A stretch of DNA of 64,000 nucleotides from JAFGAV01 sp041479055 (GTDB lineage: Bacteria; Acidobacteriota; Aminicenantia; Aminicenantales; JAFGAV01). The notes beneath the pieces are model-generated. The model was not told where the DNA came from and searched no databases. It saw only the letters and a program-made list of their open reading frames with translations. The stretch is from the NCBI GenBank assembly GCA_963702835.1, contig OY969762.1, forward strand, positions 2,480,001 through 2,544,000, in the 5' to 3' direction. How positions within the stretch are numbered: position 1 is the first letter of the stretch; every line of letters begins with the position of its first letter. Of this stretch, positions 25,476-34,729 are shown in pieces. The translations under genes and the position numbers were made by a program.

Positions 25476-27530
25476 CTACTTCTCCGGATTCTTCAGCCAG
25501 CGGTCAAGCCAGCCGATCACGGTCTCGTGCCACAGGAGGGAGTTTTGCGGCTTGAGCACCCAGTGGTTCTCGTCCGGGAAATAAAGAAGTTTTGAGGGAA
25601 TGCCCCGCCGCTGCAGAGCAGTGAAGGTGGACAGCCCCTGCGTCTCCACCACCCGGAAATCCAGGGCGCTGTGGACGACCAGCATGGGGGTCTTCCAGTT
25701 CTTGACCAGCTTCTCCGGGTTGTGCTTTTCATACCCAGCGGGGTTGGACCAGGGTGTTCCCTGGTGGTCCCATTCGGGGAACCACAGCTCCTCCGTGTCG
25801 TAATAGGCCGCCCGTTCGTCCAGGTTTCCGTCGTGGGCGACCAGGCAGCGGAAGCGGTCGGGCCAGGCGCCGGCGATCCAGTTGATCATGTAGCCGCCGA
25901 AGGAAGCGCCCAGGGCGCCCACTCTGTTCCCGTCCAGCCAGGCATAGCGCTCCAGGGCGGCGGCCAGACCCTTCTGCAGGTCCTCCAGCGGCTTGCCGCC
26001 CCAATCGCCCCGGATGGAGTCGGTGAAGGACTGGCCGTAGCCGGTCGATCCATGGAAATCGACGATGACCGCGCCATAGCCCGCCCCGGCGTAGGCCTGG
26101 GGATTCCAGCGGTAATGGAAATGATTGCCCATTGAGTTCTGCGGCCCGCCGTGGATGAGGAAAACCACGGGATATTTCCGGGACGGGTCGAAATCGGCGG
26201 GCTTAACCGCGTAGCCGTAGACGGTCTCGCCGTTCCAGCCCTTGAAAGTGAACTGCTCGAATTCGCCCATTCGGGCGGCGGCCAGCTTCGGGGCGTTGAT
26301 CCGGGTGACCGGCCGGACATCGCTGCCGTCGGGTTTGACGGAATAGAGCTCCACCGGCGACTTGAGATGGTCCAGTCCGTAGAAGATCCGTCCGCCCGCG
26401 GCGATCGGCGAACCGACCCATCCGTCCCGGACCAGGGTCTTGACCGCGCCGCTTGAGACATCAACGGCGAAGAGCGAATTCTGTCCCAAGTTCTCGGCGA
26501 GGGCATAGATCGTCCGGCTGTCGAGCGACCAGCAAAGGGAGGACGGTGAACGATCCCAACTTTCCGCCAAGACCCTCTCTGTGCCGTCGGCCCAGGAGCG
26601 GAGAACGATCCGGTAGCGGTCGGCTTCATAGCCGGGCTTGGACATGGCCAGGTAGGCCAGAGCCCGGCCGTCGGGCGAGAAACAAGGCTGTGTATCGGTG
26701 GCCTGGTTCTTGTCGGTCAGGCACTGCGGCTTCTGGGCGCCGTTCACCGGGACAAAGTACAAATCGAGGTCGGTGGACCAGGCTTCTTGGCGGCCGACGT
26801 CGCGGGCAGTAAAGACCAGGCCCAGGCTGTCCGGGGTGAAAGCGATCTCCTCCGTGCCGCCAAAAGGCTTGGAGGGCGCGTCCGCATCCATGGCCGGCAT
26901 AAGGTCGCGCGCTTCGCCCCCGTTCGCGGGCATGACGAACAGGTGCGACCGCCGGCCGTCGGCCCAGGTGTCCCAGTGGCGAATGAAGAGGCTATCGTAG
27001 ACCCGGCCTGAGGCCTTGCGGGAGGCGATCTCATCGAGCTTCTTCTTGGTCTCCGCCGGACCCAGGCCGGGGAAAACCTCAAGGCTGAAGGCTATGTTCT
27101 TGCCGTCGGGGGCGACCATAAGGTTGCCCGCATCCAGGGGCAAGCGCGTTACCTGTTCCGCCTCGCCGCCGTCCAGGGGAATGCGCCACACCTGGCTGGA
27201 CCCTGAGCGCGTCGAAATGAACCAAACGAATTTCCCGTCCGGCGACCAGCGAGGGTTGAGGTCGGCGGCCGGATGGGTGGTCAAGGGCCGCAAGTTCTTG
27301 CCGTCCGCGTCCGTCAGCCACAGGTCGGTGCGGCCGCGGTTGGCCTCCAGGTCGGTCGTCCGCAAGACAAAAACGATCTGTTTCCCGTCGGGCGACACGG
27401 CCGGGTCGGAGATGCGGTCCATGGCCAGCATGTCGTGGACGGAGAAAGGATGGGTTTCCGCCGGGAGCGCTTGAACGCCCCAAGCGATTAAAAGCATCAT
27501 CAGCATCAGGCCCAGGAGATGTCGTTTCAT
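25476..27530 (-). CDS. S9 family prolyl oligopeptidase-type serine peptidase, secreted
   Basis: This 684-residue peptidase has a signal peptide (LMLMMLLIAWGVQALPAE). An N-terminal beta-propeller with TolB/WD-like repeats (VSPDGKQIVFVL, WSPDGKFVWFISTRSG, FSPDGRALAYLA) is followed by an alpha/beta-hydrolase domain. The catalytic serine is in GALGASFGGYMINW, the Asp in VHSALDFRV, and the His in PDENHWVLKP. ATG 27530 is chosen because GGAGGA stands before it. It is transcribed away from uvrA. It is probably periplasmic and hydrolyses oligopeptides, in keeping with the other peptidases. Confidence 0.93.
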   Translation of the reverse strand: MKRHLLGLMLMMLLIAWGVQALPAETHPFSVHDMLAMDRISDPAVSPDGKQIVFVLRTTDLEANRGRTDLWLTDADGKNLRPLTTHPAADLNPRWSPDGKFVWFISTRSGSSQVWRIPLDGGEAEQVTRLPLDAGNLMVAPDGKNIAFSLEVFPGLGPAETKKKLDEIASRKASGRVYDSLFIRHWDTWADGRRSHLFVMPANGGEARDLMPAMDADAPSKPFGGTEEIAFTPDSLGLVFTARDVGRQEAWSTDLDLYFVPVNGAQKPQCLTDKNQATDTQPCFSPDGRALAYLAMSKPGYEADRYRIVLRSWADGTERVLAESWDRSPSSLCWSLDSRTIYALAENLGQNSLFAVDVSSGAVKTLVRDGWVGSPIAAGGRIFYGLDHLKSPVELYSVKPDGSDVRPVTRINAPKLAAARMGEFEQFTFKGWNGETVYGYAVKPADFDPSRKYPVVFLIHGGPQNSMGNHFHYRWNPQAYAGAGYGAVIVDFHGSTGYGQSFTDSIRGDWGGKPLEDLQKGLAAALERYAWLDGNRVGALGASFGGYMINWIAGAWPDRFRCLVAHDGNLDERAAYYDTEELWFPEWDHQGTPWSNPAGYEKHNPEKLVKNWKTPMLVVHSALDFRVVETQGLSTFTALQRRGIPSKLLYFPDENHWVLKPQNSLLWHETVIGWLDRWLKNPEK

Positions 27531-27649
27531 GTATTCCTCCAAAAATGGCAAACAGATGATAAAGGATGGTCAGCCAGGAAGTCAATTTTGGGGACACGGT
27601 GCCAATTTCCCATTTTTTCATCTATCTAAAAAGCTGGACGAATTCGCAG

Positions 27650-27675
27650 TATAATGAACGGCCGCAGGACCGTTC
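27650..27675 (+). promoter_or_regulatory. uvrA -10 box and adjoining inverted repeat
   Basis: TATAAT (27650-27655) lies 25 bp before the uvrA ATG. It is directly followed by the inverted repeat GAACGG-N8-CCGTTC (27656-27675). A damage-response repressor could bind there, but no matching palindrome was seen before recA. No good -35 is present. Confidence 0.35.
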
Positions 27676-27679
27676 CAAT

Positions 27680-30433
27680 ATGAATCAGACCGAAACCAAG
27701 GCCAAGAGCATCATCCTGCGCGGCGTGCGGGTTCACAACCTTAAGAATATCGACCTGGACGTGCCGCTCGACAAGTTGATCATCGTCACCGGGGTGAGCG
27801 GCTCGGGCAAGTCCTCCCTGGCCTTCGACACGCTCTACGCCGAAGGACAGCGCCGCTACCTCGAATCCCTGTCCGCTTATGCCCGTCAGTTCCTGGAACG
27901 CATGGACAAGCCGGAGGCCGACCTCATCGAAGGCATCCCGCCGGCCATCGCCATCCAGCAGAAGGCCGCCACCAAGAACCCCCGCTCGACGGTGGCCACG
28001 GCCACCGAGATCCATGATTACCTGCGCCTCCTCTTCGCCCGGGTGGGCACCGTTCACTGCCTTAAATGCGGCCAGCCCGTCGAACGCGACACGATCGATG
28101 CCATCGTGGACAACCTCCTGAAGCTTCCGCCCCGGACCAAGGCCCTCATCACTTTCTCCTGGCCGGCGGACCGGAGCCCGGCCCTGCTCAAGAAACAGGG
28201 CTTTTTCCGGGCGGTCCGCGAAGGACAGGCCGTCTCTCTCGACGACCTCCAGCTCGGCCGGAAGGACAAAGACCTCGATATCCTGGTGGACCGGCTCACC
28301 CTCGACCCGGCCGAGAGAGACCGGCTGGCGGATTCCCTGGAGCTGGGGCTGAAGAACGGCGGCGGAGCGGTCCGCGTTCTGACCGATTCGGGGAAGGAAT
28401 TCTTTTTCTCCGACCGGCTGGAATGCAAGGCCTGCCGGCTTGTCGCCGAAGAGCCCGTTCCTAACCTCTTTTCCTTCAACAGCCCCCAGGGGGCCTGCCC
28501 GGTCTGTCACGGGTTCGGCGACCAGGCGGTCATCGACGAGGACAAGGTCATCCCGGACAAGGGCAAGACCCTGGAGGAGGGCGCGGTCGAGCCCTGGACC
28601 AAACCCTTGTCGCGCAGGCTGGCCCGGGAGCTTCTTCGGGAAGCCCAGCGCCGGGGCATTCCCACCGACGTCCCCTTCGAGAGCCTCAAGAAGGAGTGGC
28701 AGCGTTTCGTCCTTGACGGCGGGGATGGCTACCGCGGGGTCAAGGGCTTTTTCGACTGGCTTCAGACCAAGAAGTACAAGATCCAGGTCCGCGTCCTGCT
28801 CAGCCGCTACCGAAAATACACCGCCTGTCCCGCCTGCGGTCAGTCCCGGCTCAACCCCCGGGCGCTCAGCGTCCGTCTGGGCGGGATTGACATCGGCCGG
28901 GCGGCGCGGATGACGGTCCGGGAAGCCTTCGACTTCTTCAGCCGTATTGAGCTGGCGCCCTTCCAGGAGAAGGTGGCCGGCAAGCTGCGGGCCGAGATCC
29001 TTAACCGGCTGCGCTTCCTCCTCCAGGTGGGGCTCGACTACATCACCCTGGACCGCATGACCTTCACCCTGAGCGGCGGCGAAGCCCAGCGGATCAACCT
29101 GGCCGCGGCCCTGAGCACCTCGCTGGTCGGAACGCTTTTCGTCCTGGATGAGCCCAGCCTCGGCCTCCACGCCCGCGATAACGCCCGCCTGATCTCCATC
29201 CTCAAATCTCTCAAGGACATCGGCAATACCGTGGTGGTGGTCGAGCATGACCCGGAGATCATCCGCGCCGCCGAGCACGTCATCGACCTGGGGCCGGGGG
29301 CGGGGGAGGCCGGGGGCCGAGTGGTGTTTGCCGGGCCGATGGACGCTTTTAACCGTGACCGTCGGTCGTTGACGGCCCAGTACCTCCACGGCCGGAAGAA
29401 GATCCAAGTCCCGGCCGAGCGCCGCAAGGCGGTTAATTTCATCGAAGTCCGCGGCGCCCGCCGACACAACCTCAAAAACATCAACGTGCGCTTTCCGCTC
29501 AACGTCTTCACCTGTCTCACCGGGGTCAGCGGCTCGGGCAAGAGCACGCTGCTCAGTGACATCCTTTTCCGGAGTTGGGAAGAGAAGAGGCCCGAGGGCT
29601 GTGACCGCATCCTGGGCAGGGACAAGGTTGATAAATTGGTGCTGGTAGACCAGGCCCCCATCAGTACCTCGCCCCGCTCCATACCGGCCACCTACACCAA
29701 AGCTATGGATGATATCCGGTCGCTCTTCAGCCAGACCCGCGAGGCCAAGGCCCAGGGCTACGGGCCCGGCACCTTTTCCTTCAACACGGCCGGAGGCCGC
29801 TGCCAGGAGTGCCAGGGCGACGGCCGGCGAGTGGTGGAGATGCAATTCCTGGCGGATGTGGTCCTGACCTGCGAAGCCTGTCACGGCCGGCGCTTCAAGG
29901 ATGAAGTTTTGGACATCCGCTACCAGGGAAAAAACATCGACCAGGTGCTCCAGCTCAGCGTGGAGGAAGCCTGCCTCTTCTTCGCCGGCCAGCCCAGGAT
30001 CATCAAGAAGCTGACCCCCCTCCGCGAAGTGGGCCTGGGCTATTTGCGGCTGGGCCAGCCGACTACCACTCTTTCCGGCGGCGAGCTCCAGCGCATCAAA
30101 TTGGCCTTCCACCTCATCCACGAGCGGGAAAAGAAGATCCTCTATCTTTTCGATGAGCCGACGGTGGGCCTTCACCTGGACGACATCGCCAAGCTGCTCC
30201 ACAGCTTCCGCCGCCTGGTAGAGGAGGGCCATACCGTGTGCGTCATCGAGCACAACTTGGACGTCATCAAGTGCGCCGACCACATCATCGACCTGGGCCC
30301 TGAGGGAGGGGAGGGGGGCGGGCGGATCGTGGCGGAGGGGACGCCTGAGGAAGTGGCCGCCGCGCCGGACTCGATCACCGGGCGGTATTTGAAGGGTTCT
30401 TTGCCCGGGCCGCGGGCCGCGGCGAAAAATTGA
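27680..30433 (+). CDS. uvrA: Excinuclease ABC subunit A (UvrA)
   Basis: UvrA is the damage-sensing ATPase of nucleotide excision repair. The 917-residue protein has two ABC modules, with Walker A GVSGSGKSSLAFDTLYAEGQ and GVSGSGKSTLLSD, and signatures LSGGEAQRINLA and LSGGELQRIKLAF. The hallmark zinc-binding pairs are present (HCLKCGQPVE, CKAC...CPVCHGFG, CQECQGDGRR...CEACHGRRF). ATG 27680 is chosen because upstream codons do not resemble UvrA. A long open frame antisense to it is a composition artefact. No uvrB or uvrC is nearby. Confidence 0.97.
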   Translation: MNQTETKAKSIILRGVRVHNLKNIDLDVPLDKLIIVTGVSGSGKSSLAFDTLYAEGQRRYLESLSAYARQFLERMDKPEADLIEGIPPAIAIQQKAATKNPRSTVATATEIHDYLRLLFARVGTVHCLKCGQPVERDTIDAIVDNLLKLPPRTKALITFSWPADRSPALLKKQGFFRAVREGQAVSLDDLQLGRKDKDLDILVDRLTLDPAERDRLADSLELGLKNGGGAVRVLTDSGKEFFFSDRLECKACRLVAEEPVPNLFSFNSPQGACPVCHGFGDQAVIDEDKVIPDKGKTLEEGAVEPWTKPLSRRLARELLREAQRRGIPTDVPFESLKKEWQRFVLDGGDGYRGVKGFFDWLQTKKYKIQVRVLLSRYRKYTACPACGQSRLNPRALSVRLGGIDIGRAARMTVREAFDFFSRIELAPFQEKVAGKLRAEILNRLRFLLQVGLDYITLDRMTFTLSGGEAQRINLAAALSTSLVGTLFVLDEPSLGLHARDNARLISILKSLKDIGNTVVVVEHDPEIIRAAEHVIDLGPGAGEAGGRVVFAGPMDAFNRDRRSLTAQYLHGRKKIQVPAERRKAVNFIEVRGARRHNLKNINVRFPLNVFTCLTGVSGSGKSTLLSDILFRSWEEKRPEGCDRILGRDKVDKLVLVDQAPISTSPRSIPATYTKAMDDIRSLFSQTREAKAQGYGPGTFSFNTAGGRCQECQGDGRRVVEMQFLADVVLTCEACHGRRFKDEVLDIRYQGKNIDQVLQLSVEEACLFFAGQPRIIKKLTPLREVGLGYLRLGQPTTTLSGGELQRIKLAFHLIHEREKKILYLFDEPTVGLHLDDIAKLLHSFRRLVEEGHTVCVIEHNLDVIKCADHIIDLGPEGGEGGGRIVAEGTPEEVAAAPDSITGRYLKGSLPGPRAAAKN

Positions 30434-30493
30434 TAAAAAGCCTTTGCTTTTGCCCGACCTCCCCGCTAAAATAAGCCAAATGGAGGGAAAAAT

Positions 30494-30967
30494 ATGAAAA
30501 AAGCCCTAAGCATTGTTGTGTGCGCGCTTGCACTCTTCGCCTTCACAGTTTCTTCGGCTAAGGCCGTGGGTCCCTTGAATTTCTATATCCGGGGCGGTAT
30601 TATGACTCCCAGCGATTTCAGTTTCAGCCCGGTCTTCGGCCTGGCCGGGGCCAACATCGACTTCAATTTTGGCGCCTTGAGCCTAAGCCCGGAATGTGAC
30701 CTACTCATCTACAACTTCACCTTCAACCCGGTATTCATCATGCCCGGAGTCATTCTGAATATGAACCTGGCCGCCCTGTATGTCGGCGCCGGGGTGGCCG
30801 TGCCTGTGATCATCGGCAGCGGCTACTCCCTCCAGGGCGATGTGCAATTCAAGGTGAACGCCGGGCTGAAAGCCGGCGGCCTCAAGCTCCAAGCTTTCTT
30901 CATCACCCCCGTCAATAACTTTTTCAGTTACACTTGGGTGGGGGCGACTCTGGGCGCCGGGTTCTGA
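30494..30967 (+). CDS. Secreted protein of unknown function, beta-rich
   Basis: The 157-residue protein begins with a clear signal peptide (MKKALSIVVCALALFAFTVS, cut after AKA). The mature part is rich in Gly, Asn and aromatic residues in alternating hydrophobic patterns (GPLNFYIRGGIMTPSDFSFS, LNMNLAALYVGAGVAVPVII, TWVGATLGAGF), like a small outer-membrane barrel. It ends in a C-terminal phenylalanine, as many barrel proteins do. GGAGGG precedes the start. I recognise no family. It follows uvrA by 60 bp but is probably a separate unit. Confidence 0.7.
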   Translation: MKKALSIVVCALALFAFTVSSAKAVGPLNFYIRGGIMTPSDFSFSPVFGLAGANIDFNFGALSLSPECDLLIYNFTFNPVFIMPGVILNMNLAALYVGAGVAVPVIIGSGYSLQGDVQFKVNAGLKAGGLKLQAFFITPVNNFFSYTWVGATLGAGF

Positions 30968-31184
30968 AGGCCCTATTTCGACCGACTTTCATCCGCTCGG
31001 ATTCGTCTTGACTCTTTGAGCTCAAGACGCACATAGGGCGGCAATTCGGCATCTTCTAGGAAAAAGGGAAACGACCGGTTCCCCAATATCCAGCCATAGT
31101 ATCGGCCTCCGGAAGAAACGGAGGAATTTCTGTATTGGTTGACGCTTCCCGAGCGGTTATGCTATACGGTCGGAGGAGCCCATC

Positions 31185-31892
31185 ATGAAATATTCCCGTG
31201 ACATCGGCGTAGGCGTCATTCTGCTTTCCGCCTCCGTTCTCTTCCTGGTCTTGAAGGAAGTGACCCATATCGAGTTTTTCCTCCACCTGGCCGCCATCCC
31301 CCTGGAAGTCCTGCTGGCCGTGATCATTATCGAGAAGATCCTGGACCGGCAAACTTCGCGGGTCAAAAGGCGACAACTGATGCTCATCAAGAGCTTCCTG
31401 TTCCGCTCGGAAATGAGAAACCTCTTCTTGGCCAACTTCGAGGCGCTCAAATCGCCAGCCCTGACCATGTCCAAGATCCACTCAGCCCCGCTCGAGGAAT
31501 TGCGCCGGATGCGGCAGGAAGCGGAGCACGTCGAATACAAATCAGCCCAAGCCATGGAACCGGTCATCCTGGAATACGTCAAGGCGCGGGGCGTCTGGCT
31601 CAATTTCATGGAAAGGGCCATCACCTACGATTTCGAAGAAATCTTCAACGACATGATTTCCATCCTCCACTTCATCGCCGACGTCTCGGCCTTCAAGGAG
31701 GGCAACCCCAAGAAGTTGTTCATCCTGGAAGCCCAGCGGAAGAAGCCCATCCTGGATATGGTCCGCAAGGTCCTGTGGGACGGCGTCCAGCGCTTCCTGG
31801 ATTACGCCATCGAGCTCAAGGAAAAACAGCCGGCCCTGTTCGAAGAGATGATGGCGGATTACGAATCGTCCGCTCTGCTGCGCCGGACCTGA
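31185..31892 (+). CDS. Membrane-anchored protein of unknown function
   Basis: The 235-residue protein has two membrane segments near the N-terminus (IGVGVILLSASVLFLVL and FLHLAAIPLEVLLAVIIIEKIL). A long, charged, mostly helical cytoplasmic part of about 180 residues follows (VKRRQLMLIKSFLFRSEMRN, EELRRMRQEAEHVEYKSAQAM, FEEIFNDMISILHFIADVSA). No catalytic motif is visible. The 217 bp upstream contain no gene I can support. It may be a scaffold or a regulator of a membrane process. Confidence 0.65.
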   Translation: MKYSRDIGVGVILLSASVLFLVLKEVTHIEFFLHLAAIPLEVLLAVIIIEKILDRQTSRVKRRQLMLIKSFLFRSEMRNLFLANFEALKSPALTMSKIHSAPLEELRRMRQEAEHVEYKSAQAMEPVILEYVKARGVWLNFMERAITYDFEEIFNDMISILHFIADVSAFKEGNPKKLFILEAQRKKPILDMVRKVLWDGVQRFLDYAIELKEKQPALFEEMMADYESSALLRRT

Positions 31893-31938
31893 TATGGGTC
31901 GGCGGCCGATAGCCCCCCATGATTCGGCCGCCAAAAAA

Positions 31939-32238
31939 TCAAGCGCGCGGCTGGCTCTGGCCGGCCGGCGGTTGAGGCGGGGCCGGGGCGGCCGGCGGCT
32001 GGACCATTTTCTCAGCTCGTTTTTTTTGCCGTCTTCGCGCAACCCAGTACCCCAGGCCGAAGCCCAGGCCGGCCATAAACAGGATGACCAGCAGATTGGA
32101 GATGCGGACCGTCCAGAAAAACAGCTTGTACTCTCCGGGGCCGATGTTGAGCATGAGCAGGATGAGGACGAGCGCTCCCCCGATGAGGAGAAAAACATCC
32201 TTGACGCTCATGGTCGGGTGAGTTTTCTGATTATCCAT
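31939..32238 (-). CDS. Small membrane protein, LapA-like
   Basis: The 99-residue protein has two membrane helices (VFLLIGGALVLILLMLNIG and NLLVILFMAGLGFGLGYWVA). Next comes a basic cytoplasmic stretch, RRRQKKRAEK, and a Pro/Ala/Gln tail. This layout resembles LapA-domain proteins, which are tied to lipopolysaccharide or envelope assembly, but the match is by layout only. It is followed 60 bp away by corA on the same strand's downstream side, so co-transcription with corA is possible. Confidence 0.6.
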   Translation of the reverse strand: MDNQKTHPTMSVKDVFLLIGGALVLILLMLNIGPGEYKLFFWTVRISNLLVILFMAGLGFGLGYWVARRRQKKRAEKMVQPPAAPAPPQPPAGQSQPRA

Positions 32239-32301
32239 CGGGTCCCTCCTAAAGTCTCAACCTGGACGAGGCCGCGCCTTTAACCGTCTGAAAGAGGCCC
32301 C

Positions 32302-33366
32302 TTACAGCCATTTTTTGCGTTTGAAATAGGATAGCATAATCAAGGCCACCACGGCCATGACCCCCCAGACGACCAGGTAGCCCCAGCGCCATTCCAGCTC
32401 GGGCATGAACTTGAAGTTCATGCCGTAGATCCCGGCGATGAAAGTCAGGGGAATGAAGATAGTGGCGATGATGGTCAACACCTTCATAATCTCGTTCATC
32501 CGGTTGCTGACACTGGACAGGTAGATGTCCAGCATCCCCGACAGCATGTCGCGGAAGGTCTCCACCGTATCCATAACCTGGATGGCGTGGTCGTAGACGT
32601 CCTTGAGGAAGATGGCCGTGCTCTCCTTTATGAGCGGCGATTCACGGCGCTCCATCCGGCCGATGACGTCCCGCAGCGGCCAGATCGACTTGCGCAGGAA
32701 TATCATCTCCCGTTTCAGCTGATGGATACGCTGCACCGTCGCCGGCTTGGGGTATTTCAGGATTTCATCCTCCAAGCCTTCGATCTCGTCGCCGATCCGC
32801 TCCAGCTCTCCGAAATATCCGTCCACGATGGCGTCGAGCAAGGTATAGGCCAGATAATCGGGCCCCTGGTTCCGAAGACGGCTCTGGCCCTTCCGAATCC
32901 GCTCCCGGACCGAGTCAAAGACATCGCCCACATCTTCCTGGAAGGATAGGATGAAGTTGGACCCCACCACCAGGCTGACTTGCTCGAACTTTTCTTCGCC
33001 CTGCTGCCGATGGTTGGTGATCATCCTAACCACCAGGAACAAGTAGTCGCCCAAATCCTCCAGCTTGGGCCGCTGGGAGGTGTTCATGATGTCTTCCAAA
33101 ATGAGGGGATGGATGCCGTAGCATTCCCCCAGATGCTGGATGACCTCGGGCTCATGGACGCCGACCACGTTGATCCAGGTGATGGTCGAAGTGTCGCGGA
33201 AGGGAATGCATTCCTCCACTGTCTCCATCTGCTTCTCCACGAAGTGTTCCTGGTCGTAGTCCATGACCGTGATGCGCGTCTTGTCCAACTTTTTTTCCCC
33301 GACGTAGACCAGGCTGCCCGGGGGAAGCCCGGCTTTCTTGGAACGTCTCTTGAACTCCATCGGCAT
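32302..33366 (-). CDS. corA: Magnesium/cobalt transporter CorA
   Basis: CorA is a pentameric divalent-metal channel of the inner membrane. The 354-residue protein has a large cytoplasmic N-terminal domain (WINVVGVHEPEVIQHLGECY, HPLILEDIMNTSQRPKLEDL) and long helices. Two C-terminal membrane helices are joined by the signature YGMNF (FIPLTFIAGIYGMNFKFMPE). The C-terminus is the basic FKRKKWL. ATG 33366 is preferred because AAGGAGG stands before it. Confidence 0.95.
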   Translation of the reverse strand: MPMEFKRRSKKAGLPPGSLVYVGEKKLDKTRITVMDYDQEHFVEKQMETVEECIPFRDTSTITWINVVGVHEPEVIQHLGECYGIHPLILEDIMNTSQRPKLEDLGDYLFLVVRMITNHRQQGEEKFEQVSLVVGSNFILSFQEDVGDVFDSVRERIRKGQSRLRNQGPDYLAYTLLDAIVDGYFGELERIGDEIEGLEDEILKYPKPATVQRIHQLKREMIFLRKSIWPLRDVIGRMERRESPLIKESTAIFLKDVYDHAIQVMDTVETFRDMLSGMLDIYLSSVSNRMNEIMKVLTIIATIFIPLTFIAGIYGMNFKFMPELEWRWGYLVVWGVMAVVALIMLSYFKRKKWL

Positions 33367-33413
33367 AGCCTTTACCTCCTTTCCGGGCCGCACATCTCGT
33401 CCACGCGGCGTGC

Positions 33414-33554
33414 CTATCGGTCAGCGTCGAACTTTCGCCTCAGCCCCGTTTCAGTCATGGCCCGGACCTGGCCGAAGCACCAGGCCACACCGGGAAAGCT
33501 GTTTGGGTCGCGGCCGTCCAGTTCGTAGCGATTGTTGATAATGAGCTTGGCGGT
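33414..33554 (-). pseudogene. Remnant of a class II photolyase C-terminus
   Basis: Read on the minus strand, the bases right after the superoxide dismutase stop codon continue in frame as AKLIINNRYELDGRDPNSFP, then GVAWCFG, then VRAMTETGLRRKFDAD and a stop. This is the C-terminal signature of class II DNA photolyases. A stretch of roughly 15-20 residues normally between WCFG and the VRYM-like motif is missing, and the rest of the gene is absent. It is a decayed fragment left at a rearrangement joint, not a working gene. Confidence 0.75.
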
Positions 33555-34244
33555 TTACTTCAGCCGGGCTTCGACCGCCTTCCAGTCCACGGCCTTGAAG
33601 AAGGCTTCGATATAGTCGGCCCGCTTCAACCCGTAGTCCAGCATGAAGGCATGCTCGAAGACGTCCATAACCAGAAGGGGCGTGCAGCCGGCCGGATGGG
33701 AGACGTCGTGCTCATTGATCCAAAAGTTGATCAGCCGGCCGCCGGCCGTATCCTGATAAAGGACCGTCCAGCCGATGCCGCGCATGGCGCCGGTGGCCCT
33801 GAAGTCCTTTTCCCAAATGTCCGCTCCGCCGAAATCCGCGGCCAGCTTTTTGGCCAGCGGGCCGTCGGGGCCCAGGCCGGCCTTCCCGCCCAGGTTCTCG
33901 AAATAGAGCTCATGGAGCCTCATGCCGTTGAATTCCCAGCCCAGCCTCCGTTTAAGCTCGGAGTACTCGGGAGTTCCGGCCTTTCCTTCCTTGAGCATCG
34001 CGCCCAGCAAATCTAGCACCTTATTGGTGTTGGTGACATACCCCTGATACAGAGTGAAATGGTTCTTGAGCAGCGTCTCGCTGAAACCGGGCGTGCCGAT
34101 CAGCTTCGAATAATCCTTGGCTATATAGCTCATCTCATCCTCCTCCTTCATCCCAGAGAACGGGCCGGAGAGCCTTGGGCTGCGCCACAAAAACGCGGCC
34201 CCGGCCGCACCGGTCATTTTTAAGAATTCCCTGCGGTCGGGCAT
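33555..34244 (-). CDS. sodB: Iron/manganese superoxide dismutase with Tat-type signal
   Basis: The enzyme turns superoxide into oxygen and hydrogen peroxide. The metal ligands of the Fe/Mn family are visible: His in LLKNHFTLYQGYV, His in MRLHELYFENLGG, and Asp and His in VMDVFEHAFMLDYG. The N-terminus MPDRREFLKMTGAAGAAFLW has a twin-arginine motif and a short hydrophobic core, so the protein may be exported folded. An internal ATG at MKEEDEMSYIAKDY would give a cytoplasmic form of ordinary length, so both forms are possible. The gene ends exactly at the photolyase remnant. Confidence 0.88.
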   Translation of the reverse strand: MPDRREFLKMTGAAGAAFLWRSPRLSGPFSGMKEEDEMSYIAKDYSKLIGTPGFSETLLKNHFTLYQGYVTNTNKVLDLLGAMLKEGKAGTPEYSELKRRLGWEFNGMRLHELYFENLGGKAGLGPDGPLAKKLAADFGGADIWEKDFRATGAMRGIGWTVLYQDTAGGRLINFWINEHDVSHPAGCTPLLVMDVFEHAFMLDYGLKRADYIEAFFKAVDWKAVEARLK

Positions 34245-34327
34245 TCGACCTTCTCCTGTTTTAATGATATCACAACCTCCCCTGATTTCAAGGCGATTCG
34301 GGCCAAAATTCCATTAGGGAAACTTCC

Positions 34328-34729
34328 CTAGGGCTCGACTTCGTCCCAAAGCCGCAGGCCGGGGATGCCCGAAAAATGATTATCATAAGTCAACAGAATT
34401 GAGCCGGTCTCAAGAGTATGAGCGGCGATCCAGATATCATTGATGGGAATAAGCCGGCCTGATTTTCTTAGCGTGTTTTTAACCAGGCCGAAGATCTCGG
34501 CCGTCTCCCGTGTCGCCTGAAGGAAAGAGACCGATGATTTGTCAAGAAATCCGTCTAAGAGCCGCCTGTTCTCTCTGTCTTTAGCCCCGGCTCGGAAACC
34601 GGCATACAATTCTCCCAGTACAAATACGGACATATAGACTAAATCGGCCTGGGCCAGCCAGGCCAGCGTTTTTTCATCCCCTCCCAGAAAGCGGGTGAAG
34701 GCATTTGTATCGAGCAGCAGCTTTTTCAT
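34328..34729 (-). CDS. vapC: PIN-domain toxin of a VapBC pair
   Basis: VapC toxins are Mg-dependent RNases. The 133-residue PIN domain shows the acidic residues of the active site: KKLLLDTNAFTRFL at the start, SVFVLGELYAGF, INDIWIAAHTLE, and LLTYDNHFSGI. ATG 34729 (MKKLLLDTN) is chosen because it overlaps the antitoxin stop by 4 bp. The gene is the second of a minus-strand pair. It lies outside the integron array, so it is a chromosomal toxin-antitoxin system. Confidence 0.9.
   Translation of the reverse strand: MKKLLLDTNAFTRFLGGDEKTLAWLAQADLVYMSVFVLGELYAGFRAGAKDRENRRLLDGFLDKSSVSFLQATRETAEIFGLVKNTLRKSGRLIPINDIWIAAHTLETGSILLTYDNHFSGIPGLRLWDEVEP

Noticed and set aside
27626..30283. Open frame of 885 codons on the minus strand antisense to uvrA
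   Set aside because: It is a composition artefact of a GC-rich gene; its translation has no recognisable domain, while the plus strand encodes a full UvrA.
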